From positions 11,917,958 through 11,981,957 of the forward strand of contig JABACO010000004.1 in NCBI GenBank assembly GCA_013339895.1: DNA of 64,000 nucleotides. The letters are read 5' to 3'. Shown here one piece after another: positions 21,970 to 33,174 of the stretch. Position 1 is the stretch's first letter, and each line of letters starts with the position of its first letter. Under the pieces are notes generated by a model. It ran no database searches and was not told the origin of the DNA. It saw nothing but the letters and a program-made list of their open reading frames with translations. Source of the DNA: Ephydatia muelleri (taxonomy: Eukaryota > Porifera > Demospongiae > Spongillida > Spongillidae). Position numbers and translations under genes: made by a program.

Positions 21970-22570
21970 TCAGGCTTTCACTTGTGCTGGCATGTTACCA
22001 CGCCAGTACATGAATTTCTGCATATTTGCTGGTTTGGGTGAAGTGAAGCAGCGATACATCCACTCAGGTAGGGACTTGCATATTGTTATTCGATAATCTA
22101 TTGTCGTCAGCTTATGTGGACAAATTCTATCAGCAAATAACCCAGTTGAAGAGTCCATGAAGGCTGCTGTAGATCGTGTGAAGGCAAACCCTTTAATGAA
22201 GGATTGAACATCACAGAGGTTGCCCATGACTACCAGGCTACCATAAAGAAGTATGTAGAGGAACTAGGGATGATGAATTTCTATGACACGTGGCATGGTA
22301 TGGCATACATTTGTTTTAACTGTGTAATGCATTACAGTAAATGCAGGCACGAAAAATGTGGCTAAGGAGTTACGTAAAATCTGTGCTGGTTCAGTTCGTG
22401 CCAGGGATAAGACGTGGTATACTGAACTATCTGACAAGGGTACGCTATTTCACAATATCTCCCCATAGCAAGAAGCACTAAAGCACATTTGTATTGGTGC
22501 ATGAAAAACTGCCAGCAACCCTGACATTCTGCGAGCAATGATTATGAACATTAGCAAGCACTTTCAGGTT
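21970..22570 (+). pseudogene. DTWHGTKNVAKE-family transposon protein fragment
   Basis: Exon-like blocks read CAGMLPRQYMNFCIFAGLGE (21985), VEESMKAAVDRVKANPFNEG (22143), LNITEVAHDYQATIKKYVEE then LGMMNFYDTWHG (22203-22297), TKNVAKELRKICAGSVRARD with KTWYTELSDK (22350-22440) and STKAHLYWCMKNCQ (22480). Introns with GT/AG-like borders separate them, and the last block carries a small frameshift. This order is that of a multi-copy uncharacterised animal family, most likely a transposase with a split catalytic core (inference). The copy is incomplete at both ends. Confidence 0.5.
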
Positions 22571-22687
22571 TGTGTGTATATGTGTGAATGTGTGTATTTT
22601 ATCATTACTGCATTCCATATGACATTGACATTGTGGTAATAGAGGAGGTTACGGTGCATACTAGTAATGGAATCGCATCTGCTGTGA

Positions 22688-23335
22688 ATGATGAGGCTGT
22701 CAGTGAACGAGGAGGTTGCAAACGAAGTTGCAGTTGAAAGTGAAGAAGATGAAGCTACTTTAAATGAGCGTGATACAGCTGGTACTAATGAGGAAAATGA
22801 GATTTCAATGAATGAAGAACTTGTACAGATAGATGGTAATGCAGAGCAAGCTGCAAGTCATTTGGATGACACACCAGATCTTTTGATGTGCAACGGAGTG
22901 AAATGGAGTGTTGTTAGTGAAATAAGTGAAGACAGTCGTTACATGCCACGATTTAATGCAACCATTCTACGGTCTGACAGCGCAGATATTAAAGATAAAA
23001 CCATTATGGATTTCTTCTGGATAAGCTTTCCTTCACAAATGGTAAACAACATCATTAAATGGAGTGCTGAAGCAACGCCTACCAAAAAGAAAGCTATGAC
23101 CGAAGTCGAATTTAAGAAGTTGCTCGGAGTTCTATTAGCCCTTACCAGGACAAGTAATCGTCGTCAAGACCTATGGTCTCAATTATTTTATCTTTCCTGC
23201 TCCGAACTTTGGAACCAGGTTTGGTATAAGCCGAAACCGTTTTTACGACATGCTTCGTTATCTACGGTTTTGCCCTGAGTCTGAGTACATGGACAAAGAA
23301 GACTTTAACTTAGTTTAGCTCTTTAACTGCATCTC
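22688..23335 (+). pseudogene. PiggyBac-like transposase N-terminal part
   Basis: A 196-codon frame starts with a long acidic N-terminus (EEVANEVAVESEEDEATLNE). It passes into RFNATILRSDSADIKDKTIM, DFFWISFPSQMVNNIIKWSA, EFKKLLGVLLALTRTSNRRQ and DLWSQ, then after a frameshift near 23245 into YDMLRYLRFCPESEYMDKED. The EFKKLLGVLLALTRxxxxxDLW and MLRYLRFxxxxxYMDKEDFN blocks fit the start of a piggyBac/PGBD-type (DDE_Tnp_1_7) protein. The catalytic aspartates would lie further on and are absent, so this is a truncated relic. Confidence 0.5.
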
Positions 23336-23339
23336 AGAA

Positions 23340-24300
23340 CCTAGTTTTGACATCCCTGTTTCACAGGTAAATGAATCCAACATTACAATTATTTGAGTTA
23401 ACCATACAGGTCTGCCCACCTGGTTTCCACATCATGTTGGGGATCTTCACTAAGATGTTCCATCTGCTGGAATCTCTATGCTGTCAACTGGACTTGGAAC
23501 TAACATCTCAAACAACTCCTCCAGTTTTTCCAAGTACAGCCAGGTGCTGCAAAGGTTTCCATTGCTCCAAGCAGACCATAGATGTTTATGTCGTTTGAAC
23601 GTAGTAAATTAGACAGAAACTACGCTCCCACCTATTGTGATTGGCAGCTTATGATGTAGGTGTGAAGCATGTGAGATGGCCACGTGGATCTGGGTATATG
23701 TATCTAGGAAGGCGGGAAGACTAGTCAGTCTAAGTCACAGTGCACGACTTACAGTCAACCTTTTCTTTCTTATGTGATGTATGTGTATGTTCAGTTGTCT
23801 CCTTGACATTCATGAATGCAGATGACGCAAGCTGGAAGGAGCTCATGTGCTGTCAGAACAATTGTATATGTAGGATGAGCAGTGTGTGTTGTTTTTTTCC
23901 TCACTAAGTGAGGTTTTTTTCCTTGAGCTGGTGTGGGCCCACCACTCTAAATAAATTAGGCTAAAATCAAATCTAGTTGTAGGTAGCTGGCCCCTGCTCT
24001 CCATGTGGTGGTATGTGGTTGTGGAGTTTGTGTTGAGTCAGTGTTGTGTATATGTAGTTGATGGATATATCAATGTTGGCTGTCGTGCACAAGCGACGCT
24101 ACACCAATGTATTGTCAAGTGAATGGGGGGAGAGGGGTACATGCATGGCAATAGGAGGGAGTTGAAACTGCCCAGCATGCACATGAAGTGTTGCGGCCGG
24201 TGGCAACATATGTGGCCTTATTCCACAGAAAGAAAAACCCTCTTGCTGTGGATCTTTTGAAGCAATCTGCTGCAGATCAGTGAAGGCACTTGTAAGTCAT
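23340..24300. other. Non-coding repeat-rich stretch with a DIRS-end-like segment
   Basis: No gene was recognised. The segment 24068-24165 (gttggctgtcgtgcacaagc, gacgctacaccaa, tgtcaagtgaatgg) resembles 46752-46850, directly downstream of the tyrosine recombinase of the DIRS-type element (gttggcagtcgtgcacaggc). It is probably a leftover end of a related element. The part 23880-23930 has a small hairpin (tcctcactaagtgagg). Confidence 0.45.
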
Positions 24301-24308
24301 TATCCAAC

Positions 24309-25080
24309 ATGCACAATTGTATTCAAGTTAGTTATTATAGGAAGCAGAAGTGGCCTAATGCACAAGTAACTGTGAAAAGAGGGTACTCTGAAAAAGAAGG
24401 GCCCTTTGTCAAGATACTTGACAATGCACTACAATCATTTGGAGTTCAACGACAGCAGTATTTTGGGGGGGCATTTATTGGCAACCATGTACAGAAGGCA
24501 TTGAAGGTACAGTGCTATACAATACATGTGGATATGAATAATTCATACTGCTTAAAGAATTATCAGGTACCAAACATCCAGACTCTGTGCACCATCTATA
24601 TCTCAGTTGGCACAAGAGAAACTGCCCCACCGATCTGGAGAGGTAGCTGGTCAAGTGACTAAATTCATCACCGCATTCTCCTTATATGGAAAATGAAAAT
24701 GTCACAATATATGTAATCAGAACTTCATTGATGCGACACAAGCACATGCACTAGACCTGGTAGGTTAACAATGTTCAGCATACATGTAGGGTTCCACTTT
24801 ATGCTCCATTCTAACTAACTAGGCTATTCAAGAGTTCATGGCCTTTTTCCGAGACACATATCCAGAGGCAACAGTCCCAATTAAAATGCATCTATTAGAG
24901 GATCACACTTCACAGTGGGCAAATAGTAATCATGTTGGCCTTGGCCTCCTGGGTGAACAAGGAGCCGAGTCAATCCATGCCAAACTTAATCAACTTGGCT
25001 TGGTATTTGCTCCCATTAAAGACTGCGTGCAGAACCTGAAGTGCATAGTGAAAGAACATTTACTAAGTATTGAGCCATAA
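24309..25080 (+). pseudogene. GEQGAESIHA-family transposon protein, better-preserved copy
   Basis: The first exon (24300-24507) reads KRGYSEKEGPFVKILDNALQ and SFGVQRQQYFGGAFIGNHVQ, followed by KALK at a donor-like gtacag. A terminal exon starts after a ctaactag acceptor near 24824 and reads AIQEFMAFFRDTYPEATVPI, KMHLLEDHTSQWANSNHVGL, LGEQGAESIHAKLNQLG and LKCIVKEHLLSIEP, with a stop at 25078-25080. FGGAFxGNHVxK, KMHLLEDH and GEQGAESIHAxxN are conserved in this multi-copy animal family. The catalytic role is not established. The homologous piece at 5.1-5.4 kb supports a mobile origin. No further N-terminal exons were found. Confidence 0.55.
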
Positions 25081-25832
25081 TTGGTAGCTGCCACCCCTCC
25101 TCCAGCTAAGAGAGTAAAGAATACTATAGCTATGTAATTCAATCTATATACATATCAACATGAAGTCAAATCAAACCTCATTGCGCAAATATTCTCCACC
25201 CCTAAAATGAAACAAAAATGGTGGATTTCCAAAGGCTTGAAAACTACTTCAGAAAATCCGTCACCATTAACGTGTACCAGAAAACGATAGTACATTCAAT
25301 GAACTTTATCGTGATAGTTTTGGCATGTTCCATCTCAGTCACCGAGGGTCGTTATCCTTTTTTGAACACACGTGGTCGCTGTTCACCGTGCGTAAGTCAA
25401 TAGCTTTCGAAGAACCAGAGCCAACAGTTAGCAACGCCAGGGCATGTGATTTATGCCTACAATAAAGGTCAGAGGTGTTTGTCACTGCTAGTATGGCTTT
25501 TAGGTGTTGATTACGTTTCATGTACCTCGACGTGCACAGCTTGTTCTAAAGGACATCGGTTGCTAGGTTTGTTGCTATGGGGCTACGTAGCCACTTCAAT
25601 ATTTTGGGGCGTAGGGCCTATGCGTTCAATGAGAGCAGACCGCCGTGAGGGGGGGGAGGGGGGTTGATTTATGAGTAAAGAGGGAGGAATTGGGGTGATG
25701 GCGGAGAGGGAATGGGAAACGGAGAGAGTTTGATCATGAAGGGGAGGTGGCGGCTGTTGGTGCCCATTCATGCGCAGCAATGCATTAATTATTGATTGCC
25801 GCAAACCCTACTCTCCCTCCCTCTCAGAGACA

Positions 25833-26221
25833 TGGCTCAAGTCCAGCTGCCGCCATCCACTTCAGACCAGCTGTCAACTGTGGCAGACCCTATCAAGAAG
25901 AAGAAGTCACTGTGTACGCTCAACCCAACAAGTGCCTCCTGCCTTGCAGATCGATCATCGATGAGGAGAAAGAGGTAACACATACCCATAATTAAATATT
26001 TTTCATTTTGGCCTCCTAGAAAAGGTTTTACTCGGTAATGTACTTTTCCCAACTAGCTCGCACAGCGCCACCGAGAGAAAAGAAAAGCGGGATTTATCCC
26101 CTCTCATGAGTTGGCGCCACAACCCCCTCCGAAAAAGTACACATGGAGTGTTGGAGACACAACCAGCATGCCCGCCCCCTCATCTGTGTACCTCAAATGT
26201 GCTCTGCTGAAGCTGATGTGA
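25833..26221 (+). CDS. Hypothetical two-exon gene
   Basis: An ATG at 25833 opens AQVQLPPSTSDQLSTVADP. A GT-AG intron (gtaacacat to cccaactag) separates it from an exon at about 26058-26221. Two frames stay open across the junction. The frame not using this ATG gives the more protein-like reading (IIDEEKELAQRHREKRKAGF, IPSHELAPQPPPKKYTWSVG, ending ALLKLM), so the true start is unsettled. No domain was recognised. Upstream DNA at 25560-25800 is G-rich and includes repeated gttgctagg/gttgctatgg motifs. Confidence 0.3.
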
Positions 26222-26224
26222 TCG

Positions 26225-27830
26225 CAATACAAACTGCTAGGGTGTGTCCACACTACTAATGTCCACTTTTAATTTGAATTTGCTCTCATGAAATGTTTTC
26301 TATCAGCGAATCACATTATAGACATGCATACATTTTTTGCTAGCTCACACGCCAAACGAAACATGTATGCATGTGTTCTCACTGTCGATACAAAGCACAG
26401 CAAGCAAAAATGAAGCATAGTCCGAAAACGTAGTAAACAAATAAAAAAGCACAGAGTGTTTGACCAAGATCAGCGGCAGAAATATATGGTTCAGCTAAAA
26501 AAACTTAGCGGGATTCTACATGATTACGGTGGGGATCCGTGTGAAAGCAAAATAGTTCCAGGTGCAAAAAGAATCAAAAAAAATTCTTAAATAAGTCAGG
26601 GAAATCAAATCAGCTAAACAAAAAACTGTTCAAAACAAGCATGTTCACATGTCCAAATTGGCTAAGCTGAAAACTGTTCACAAAAGGCTGATTAAGCAGA
26701 ATACTCTTCAACAGACTGAGAATAAAAGCCATGTTGACACGTGTGGCTACTGCAGTTGTGAATCAAGTGCTGGGCATCATTTGAGGGCTTGCTTGCTACA
26801 TCCTTCGAAAAGGGAAAAACTATCCTGATCTGTGTCTAGTGGTCATGACACTTTCGAGCTAAATGGGGTTGCTGGAATTGGGTATGCTAATAATCCTATA
26901 CAACCTCGTGGTCCATTGCCTAGTGAAGAATGGAAGGCATCAGTGTGCAATTATATCAATGATATTTGCAAGTAACTGTGTCAATGATTCAACTTCCTTA
27001 CAGGATTTTTGAACAGCTAGCTGAAATAAAAAAAAGGCCATTTGTGTCGTATGTTTGAGCAGTGTTAGCTGAGAGGTTATTTTCCCCTGGGTGGATTGTC
27101 CTCAAGGGTTTGCCATTCCAGGTTGTTTTTCTCCAAGGGATAGATTGTAGGCAACAATCCCCTGAATGAGCCGATTGTTTTTATTTTGCCTCACTGCTCC
27201 AATTTTTATATGTGTATTGTTTTTCTTTTTAGTGTACAATGATTTGATTAATGGCTCAATTCAATATTGAATACCTAGGGGTGAGTATAAATAATGGCGA
27301 TCTGAGGAAGGGGGAGGGTGGTCCTACCTGTGGTATCTAGTGGTGAGGGAGGAAAAACATCACCTCCCCCATGAGTACCTCTGGTCCCCGGTCCCCCCAT
27401 CTGTCCCCTCAGAGACCATTCCGGCAGATCAGCTGAACCTGAACTTCTGCAAACACACAGGCCATAGATACATCTATCATGTGACATGTACACAGGTCAC
27501 TGTATGCATGCATATGAGTAAGTCCTGGCCTGAAGCCTTTGGTGAGGCGTCCAAAGTTCACGAGGGAGTCGTAGGCCAGTCTTCAATGGTGGGAGGAGCA
27601 CAATGATAGAATAAGGAGCGAGTGATGAACATAGGGGGAAGGGGGTAGACATAGGAAGCAGGGGTGGGGAACAAGAGCGAGAGGGTAGTTAGGTGGAGGG
27701 ATGGTAGGAGTGAGTATGTGGGCTCCATCACATCCTCACCTGGCCTTTACTGCCTGCAGTCTTCCCCTTTGTCCCCCACCCCTTCCCACACATATTACCC
27801 TTTAATTGGTGCCCTCCTCCCTTGCGCCAA
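26225..27830. other. Unresolved DNA with decayed coding traces
   Basis: A stretch at 26455-26590 reads DQDQRQKYMVQLKKLSGILH, followed by DYGGDPCESKIVPGAKRIKK, and a later one at 26745 reads CGYCSCESSAGHH. A third at 26915 reads PLPSEEWKASVCNYINDICK. They look like remains of one transposon-type gene but are too broken to name. From 27270 to 27830 there are only short G- or C-rich frames. Confidence 0.3.
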
Positions 27831-27924
27831 TCAGATGATAGGCATGCACTACTTCTCTCCCTTGGGAGAAGATGCCTCTGCTGGAGATCATCACCACTGC
27901 CCAGACCTCAAAGGAAACTGCTGG
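27831..27924 (+). pseudogene. HADHA: HADHA-like exon (trifunctional enzyme alpha), frameshifted
   Basis: After a caatcag acceptor the exon reads MIGMHYFSP, then with a one-base shift MPLLEIITTAQTSKETA, up to a GCTG|gtgtgt donor-like site. In mitochondrial trifunctional protein alpha this is the conserved IGMHYFSPVDKMxLLEIITT block of the 3-hydroxyacyl-CoA dehydrogenase domain, which oxidises long-chain fatty acyl intermediates. The frame break (TTGGGAGAAG before ATG) and the absence of the following SAVAVGLKQGK-like exon or any preceding exon in the window indicate a stranded relic or a locus disrupted by the repeats that begin at 28.4 kb. An assembly or sequencing error at one base is possible. 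Confidence 0.6.
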
Positions 27925-28394
27925 TGTGTGTGTGTGTGCGTGTGTGGTGTGTATGTATGTGTGTGTATTTGCTGCCCTTTCTTGTTGGACAGCGCCTTTT
28001 ATTTTAATTTTACCCTATCCATACAGGCATCAACTTCATATATTGTTACAAGTTGCCACCTCAAAACTGGCCAATCCTATACATGACGTTGGTTATGTGC
28101 AGCCTCCATGAAGGAACACTCCCTATTGTGCGTACTTGTTGTACGCTTTTTTAAATACAGCTATCATTATGAAACAACTAGCTGGCTCCCTGTAGGAATG
28201 AAATCACGCTACAAAGGAATTAAATCCCGCCGAGTGGAATGAAATTACCCACTCCATCTGATAGTGTGAAATCACCGATTTGTAGAGGTGTTTTCACCCG
28301 TTTATATATTCGGTGTTGGAAGGTCACACCTGATGTGGTGTGTCTATTGGCGTACTACGGTCACACCAAACAGGCAACCGTCACACTTATGTTT

Positions 28395-28800
28395 TTGCTG
28401 TGCACCTTCAGGATGCCGGTAAGCATAATGGAGGCTTAATGGCATGGAATAGGTGGCCAGCAATACTAAGTCACAAACATACCTCTGATTTGAAGACCAT
28501 TTCTGAAGAACTGCATTCATCCAGGCTGTGTTTTAAAGCAAAGAAGACTGGTGTAATGATACTAGTTGTGCAGATCACAAACAGTCTCTGCTCAATTCCA
28601 GCATGATGTATTTATACATCACTCAGTAGCATCAGGGTAACTGTAGGAGGAGACCAAATCCAGCATAGAAGAAGAGAAACATGACCCAACACAAATGTGG
28701 CTGCCTATGAAACCTCCAGCAACAATTCCACATAACAGGAGGCCAATCTGTAAACAGCCGACAATGTAGGACACTTTCAGGATGCCGGTAAGCATTATGA
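28395..28800 (-). repeat. Remnant of the ~350-bp repeat array, left of transposon copy 2
   Basis: One full unit plus part of another matches arrays 1 and 2 (caggatgccggtaagcataa, type-B block tctgatttgaagaccatttc, caccacataacaggaggcc-like core). Its type-B block is almost identical to 36137-36210 on the other side of the transposon, so transposon copy 2 landed inside this array. Confidence 0.8.
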
Positions 28801-28832
28801 GTTAACGCAACATAATTTTCTATGTTTGTAAC
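28801..28832 (+). repeat. Left inverted repeat of copy 2
   Basis: GTTAACGCAACATAATTTTC followed by tatgtttgtaac. It matches the right end with two or three mismatches. Confidence 0.8.
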
Positions 28833-29084
28833 GTAATACCTTATCCCCATAATATTTTACGTTCGTAGAAAGTTGCGCTGCGTAGGTAGAAAACTATGTT
28901 ACGTTCGTACTACGGTCAACATGATAACATGTTCAGAACTAGTGTCGCGGGTACAGCTGCAGGCATAGAGGCCACAGCAGCTGTGTCATTTCACTCTGCG
29001 TATCGCAATCCGCAAAGGTTACATATATGGTAAAAGCGCTGCAAAGGCTAACGTTTCTGTGATTAGTTATCCTCTGGCATTGAA

Positions 29085-30282
29085 ATGGTGTTTTCTGCGT
29101 ACGAGAAGCAAAGGATTCTATTTTACCATCAACAGGGGCGTACGAGTAGAGCAATTAGAAATTTGTTGTTGGGGGAGGGGATACGGTAAGTCACGTGGGT
29201 ATACACTGTTTTCTTAAAAGGTTTGAAAACCGTGGAACGATCTCACGTCGCCACGGATCTGGGAGATCATCAAAGATTACAGAGGAGGTGAAAAGGATCG
29301 TGGAGGCTCAAATGCAGCTTGACGACGTAACAACCGCAACTCAGCTTCGTAGGATTTTGGCGCAGCAAAGGTGTGTAATTCTTTGGATTGTTTAATAGAT
29401 AGCTTCATTGTACGTTTCACAAAGGCCATAAATTATCGCTTCGCACCACTCTGTGCACATGGGCAAGCCTAGGATGGGTATTTCGAGGCAGCACTTATTG
29501 CCGAACGATCAGGTACAAGTTCCTAGCACTAGTGATGAGCTATTGTTGACAGGAGTGTTGTCTCGTTTGCAATCCGTTTAGGGAAGGGAATAAAGTCAAG
29601 CGCTTTGAATGGTGCCAGGAATACCAGCAGGATAACTTCGAGAATGTTATATGGACAGATGAGTCATCTATTCAGCTTGAGACTCATCGCGAAGGACGTG
29701 CTGCAGAAAGATTGGCCAACCCCCTAAACCAAAGCCTAGGTAATGCCCTTGTTTTGTTTATATAACATTGGCAATTATAGTTATCTTACTGCAACAAAGA
29801 CCTAAACATCCTGTCAAGGTACACGTCTGGGGGGCAATCAGTGTGAATGGTCCTGCTCCACTGTGCATATTTGATGGAATTATGGATGCTCCGCTGTATG
29901 TCAAAATCTTGGATACAACTCTGCTGCCATTCATAGCACGGAAGTTCCCATCTTCACATCGTTTCATGGCGGCACATCGTTTTATGGCGGATAACAATCC
30001 AAAACATACATCCAAGCTAGCACAACAGTTCTTGAAGGAGAAGCATGTGAACTGGTGGAGAACCCCAGCTGAGTCACTGGACCTCAACCCTATTGAGAAT
30101 TTGTGGCACGAGTTGAAACAGTACATGCGGGGAGAGGTGAAGCCGAAGAACAAAGAGGAACTCATCAATGAAATCAAGGCATTCTGGAGGACAGTGACCC
30201 CACAAGTTTGTGTTAAATATAACAGACACTTAAAGTAATTCCTAAGGCTATAGAGCTGAAGGGTAATGCAACAGGATATTGA
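29085..30282 (+). pseudogene. Tc1-like DD34E transposase (copy 2), broken
   Basis: The start MVFSAYEKQRILFYHQQGRT matches the copy-1 start MVYSDYIKLRILFYHRKG. Later blocks follow in order: KRFENRGTISRRHGSGRSSK, EEVKRIVEAQMQLDDVTTAT, SLRTTLCTWASLGWVFRGST, NVIWTDESSIQLETHR, RPKHPVKVHVWGAISVNGPA, FMADNNPKHTSKLAQQFL, SLDLNPIENLWHELKQYM and ELKGNATGY. D, D and E with 34-residue spacing are all still readable, but stops and frame changes near 29185, 29590 and 30235, and a small in-frame duplication (FMAAHRFMA), show loss of function. Confidence 0.75.
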
Positions 30283-30354
30283 TTTCCTGAACTTTGATGT
30301 TATGCTAAAAGTGGCTTCTAGTGTTCTAAATATAGTCTACTTTCAAATCAGCTC

Positions 30355-30640
30355 AGGTAACCCTCCCCCCCGCCCCCGTTTTGCATTCTAATTTGTCCAC
30401 ATGGGGGCCCTTATTGGCTCAGTGCTGCTTTGCACTCTAATTAGTCCACACTGGGTGCCCTTATCGGCTCAGTGATGTATCCCCGCTTTGCACTCTAATT
30501 AGTCCACACCGGGCTCAGTGATGTATCCCCACTTTACACTCTAATTAGTCTACACTGGGTGCCCTTATCGGCTCAGAGATGTATCCCCGCTTTGCACTCT
30601 AATTAGTCCACACAATTGGGGCCTTTATTGGCTCAGTGAT
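30355..30640. repeat. ~62-bp minisatellite between the convergent genes of copy 2
   Basis: The unit ttgcactctaattagtccac plus actgggtgcccttatcggct and cagtgatgtatccccgc recurs about four to five times. It occupies the same 3'-3' position as the minisatellite of copy 1, although the sequences differ. Confidence 0.8.
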
Positions 30641-31614
30641 GCATTTGGATAGGAGTATATAATACATATGATACAACAGATCAAACACACAAGTTCAAGT
30701 AATTTTTCTAGCTCTAGTGCACCCATGACCTATACTATCTATGCATCTACTCCATACTGGTTCAAAGTCATATGGCGCACTGGGTCAAGCCACATCAGGA
30801 CAATCAAAATTTTACATGACTTGCACAATCTTTTCCAAAATTAATTGACATGCACTTATGATTGATAAGAGCTAAAATACAAATTTGGGAGTCTCCAGCA
30901 CTTAGCACTTTCAAATTAGCCCTTGTTAAACACATGACCTTTTGGGCTGCACTGTGTAAACAGAGGGGGTGTTTCTAGTTATAAATCCCAGTGTAATTTG
31001 TATTTGGGTGAGTACAGTATGCCAAATCATAGTGTGCCATGTGATCTTAATTGTTGCCTGCTAGTTTTTAATAACCATTAATGAACTGTTTTTCAAGCAT
31101 CATTTGAAGTGTATCATGTTCATTTGGGAAATTGTAAAAAGTGTAAGAGGATCAAATCAAATAATTTATATCCACATCACCCTTGATCCTTGAGCTAGCT
31201 GAATCAGCAACAAACACTTAGGGACCTCTAAGGGTTTTGGAGATATGATGTTCTAAAAGGGAAGGATCCAAATGTTGTGATCCTTCACCATTGTTTACTT
31301 CCTTATAAGGCAATTGGTAGCACTTCTGTGGGCAATGGTTTACATAGTGGTTTCACACACTTAAAACCAATGATAGGCTATGAATCAATCTATCGTTGAT
31401 TTGTCTAGGAGATAGAGCCTTCCCTTTTGTTCGTCAACCTTTTCACACAGCCGCGTCTTTGTGCGCTTGTGAAGTTGGCCGCTTCCTTATTGCGTCTCTA
31501 TGTGCGCGTTTTTGTGTGAATGTCGCCGTCTTTTTATCCTATAACTTCGCGCCGCTTCGTTTTAAGCTTATAAATTAGGTCAATTGTAGTAGCACCTTGC
31601 GCATTTGTGCTTTG

Positions 31615-32007
31615 GAGATGGCTGTTCGTTGTAGTTGCTCGCTTGGTGAGATTCTATCGGGAAAATGTGATGCTGAAACTGTTCAAGAGGTTACAAATGA
31701 TGAAAAGAGGCTGTTGCATTTGAGAACTGGACACAATGTAGCAGACATTTGTACTTTACACAGGAAAGTGTACCTACAGCATTACTCATGGACCCAAAAA
31801 AAGTGCTGTGATCCTCTGGGTCATCATCCAACAAAGGCGGTAACTCGTAGTCTCCGAGTCATAACAGACAAGATGGCAGAGAGGTGGAGTACAGATGAAG
31901 TCACATTAGTTCCAGGAAATAAGTTATGTACCCTCTGTAGGAAAAGCGTGTGCCATCCATCTGAACGGGAAGATGCTGGCTCGACAACACTTATAGTCAA
32001 GGCTTAA
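31615..32007 (+). CDS. Cys/His-rich protein encoded in the left palindrome arm
   Basis: The frame from the ATG at about 31615 reads MAVRCSCSLGEILSGKCDAE, then HNVADICTLHRKVYLQHYSW, KKCCDPLGHHPTKAVTRSLR and PGNKLCTLCRKSVCHPS, stopping at 32005-32007. The spacing C..H..CCDP..H..CxxC resembles the N-terminal zinc-binding part (CxxHxxxx...CCDPF...LCxxCR) of multi-copy transposon proteins in invertebrates. No catalytic domain follows; a possible second exon near 32166-32274 (DEGNPNTPTGRVYHLTCAEA) lies past an acceptor-like caacag. It is probably a passenger or a truncated transposase. Confidence 0.5.
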   Translation, partial: EMAVRCSCSLGEILSGKCDAETVQEVTNDEKRLLHLRTGHNVADICTLHRKVYLQHYSWTQKKCCDPLGHHPTKAVTRSLRVITDKMAERWSTDEVTLVPGNKLCTLCRKSVCHPSEREDAGSTTLIVKA

Positions 32008-32780
32008 TGGATGATGATCAGCTTTTCAGCCTTATTAGTCAACATAGGAGAGTCACCTATTGACAAAAGGAAGATAGGACATGGAAAAAGATATTCGGAA
32101 GATACATGTACACCCCTGTAAAATAAATGATAAATAAAAGACGATATTTTGTTCATGTTCTCAACAGATATTTTGATGAAGGCAACCCAAACACACCCAC
32201 TGGTCGAGTTTACCACTTGACATGTGCCGAAGCTGCAGAAGCATCACGCCTACTTCGATTAAAGTGTTTTTAGGTTTCTACTTATTCATTGTTTAACCAC
32301 TACATATTGTTCATGAAGTTTAGATTAACCGTTCTGTCAATATATTGAGCTGTAAAACCATGCTTAAAATACAAGGCAGTAGCCTGCATGAAGGTGGCTG
32401 TATATTAAATAGTGAACTTGCTAGACAAGTCACCAAATATGTACATCCTATATACAATAGTGTAGTGGTTAAACAGTTATGATACTAACTAATACACAAT
32501 AAATAAGTAGAAACCTAAAAACACTTTAATCGAAGTAGGCGTGATGCTTCTGCAGCTTCGGCACATGTCAAGTGGTAAACTCGACCAGTGGGTGTGTTTG
32601 GGTTGCCTTCATCAAAATATCTGTTGAGAACATGAACAAAATATCGTCTTTTATTTATCATTTATTTTACAGGGGTGTACATGTATCTTCCGAATATCTT
32701 TTTCCATGTCCTATCTTCCTTTTGTCAATAGGTGACTCTCCTATGTTGACTAATAAGGCTGAAAAGCTGATCATCATCCA

Positions 32781-33174
32781 TTAAGCCTTGACTATAAGTG
32801 TTGTCGAGCCAGCATCTTCCCGTTCAGATGGATGGCACACGCTTTTCCTACAGAGGGTACATAACTTATTTCCTGGAACTAATGTGACTTCATCTGTACT
32901 CCACCTCTCTGCCATCTTGTCTGTTATGACTCGGAGACTACGAGTTACCGCCTTTGTTGGATGATGACCCAGAGGATCACAGCACTTTTTTTGGGTCCAT
33001 GAGTAATGCTGTAGGTACACTTTCCTGTGTAAAGTACAAATGTCTGCTACATTGTGTCCAGTTCTCAAATGCAACAGCCTCTTTTCATCATTTGTAACCT
33101 CTTGAACAGTTTCAGCATCACATTTTCCCGATAGAATCTCACCAAGCGAGCAACTACAACGAACAGCCATCTCC
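32781..33174 (-). CDS. Cys/His-rich protein encoded in the right palindrome arm
   Basis: This is the mirror copy of the frame at 31615-32007, identical at the protein level. The two genes converge towards the centre of the palindrome. Transcription through the whole element would give a long hairpin RNA. Confidence 0.5.

Noticed and set aside
24838..25080. GEQGAESIHA family as a cellular gene
   Set aside because: Two diverged copies within 20 kb, and broken neighbours, point to a mobile origin.
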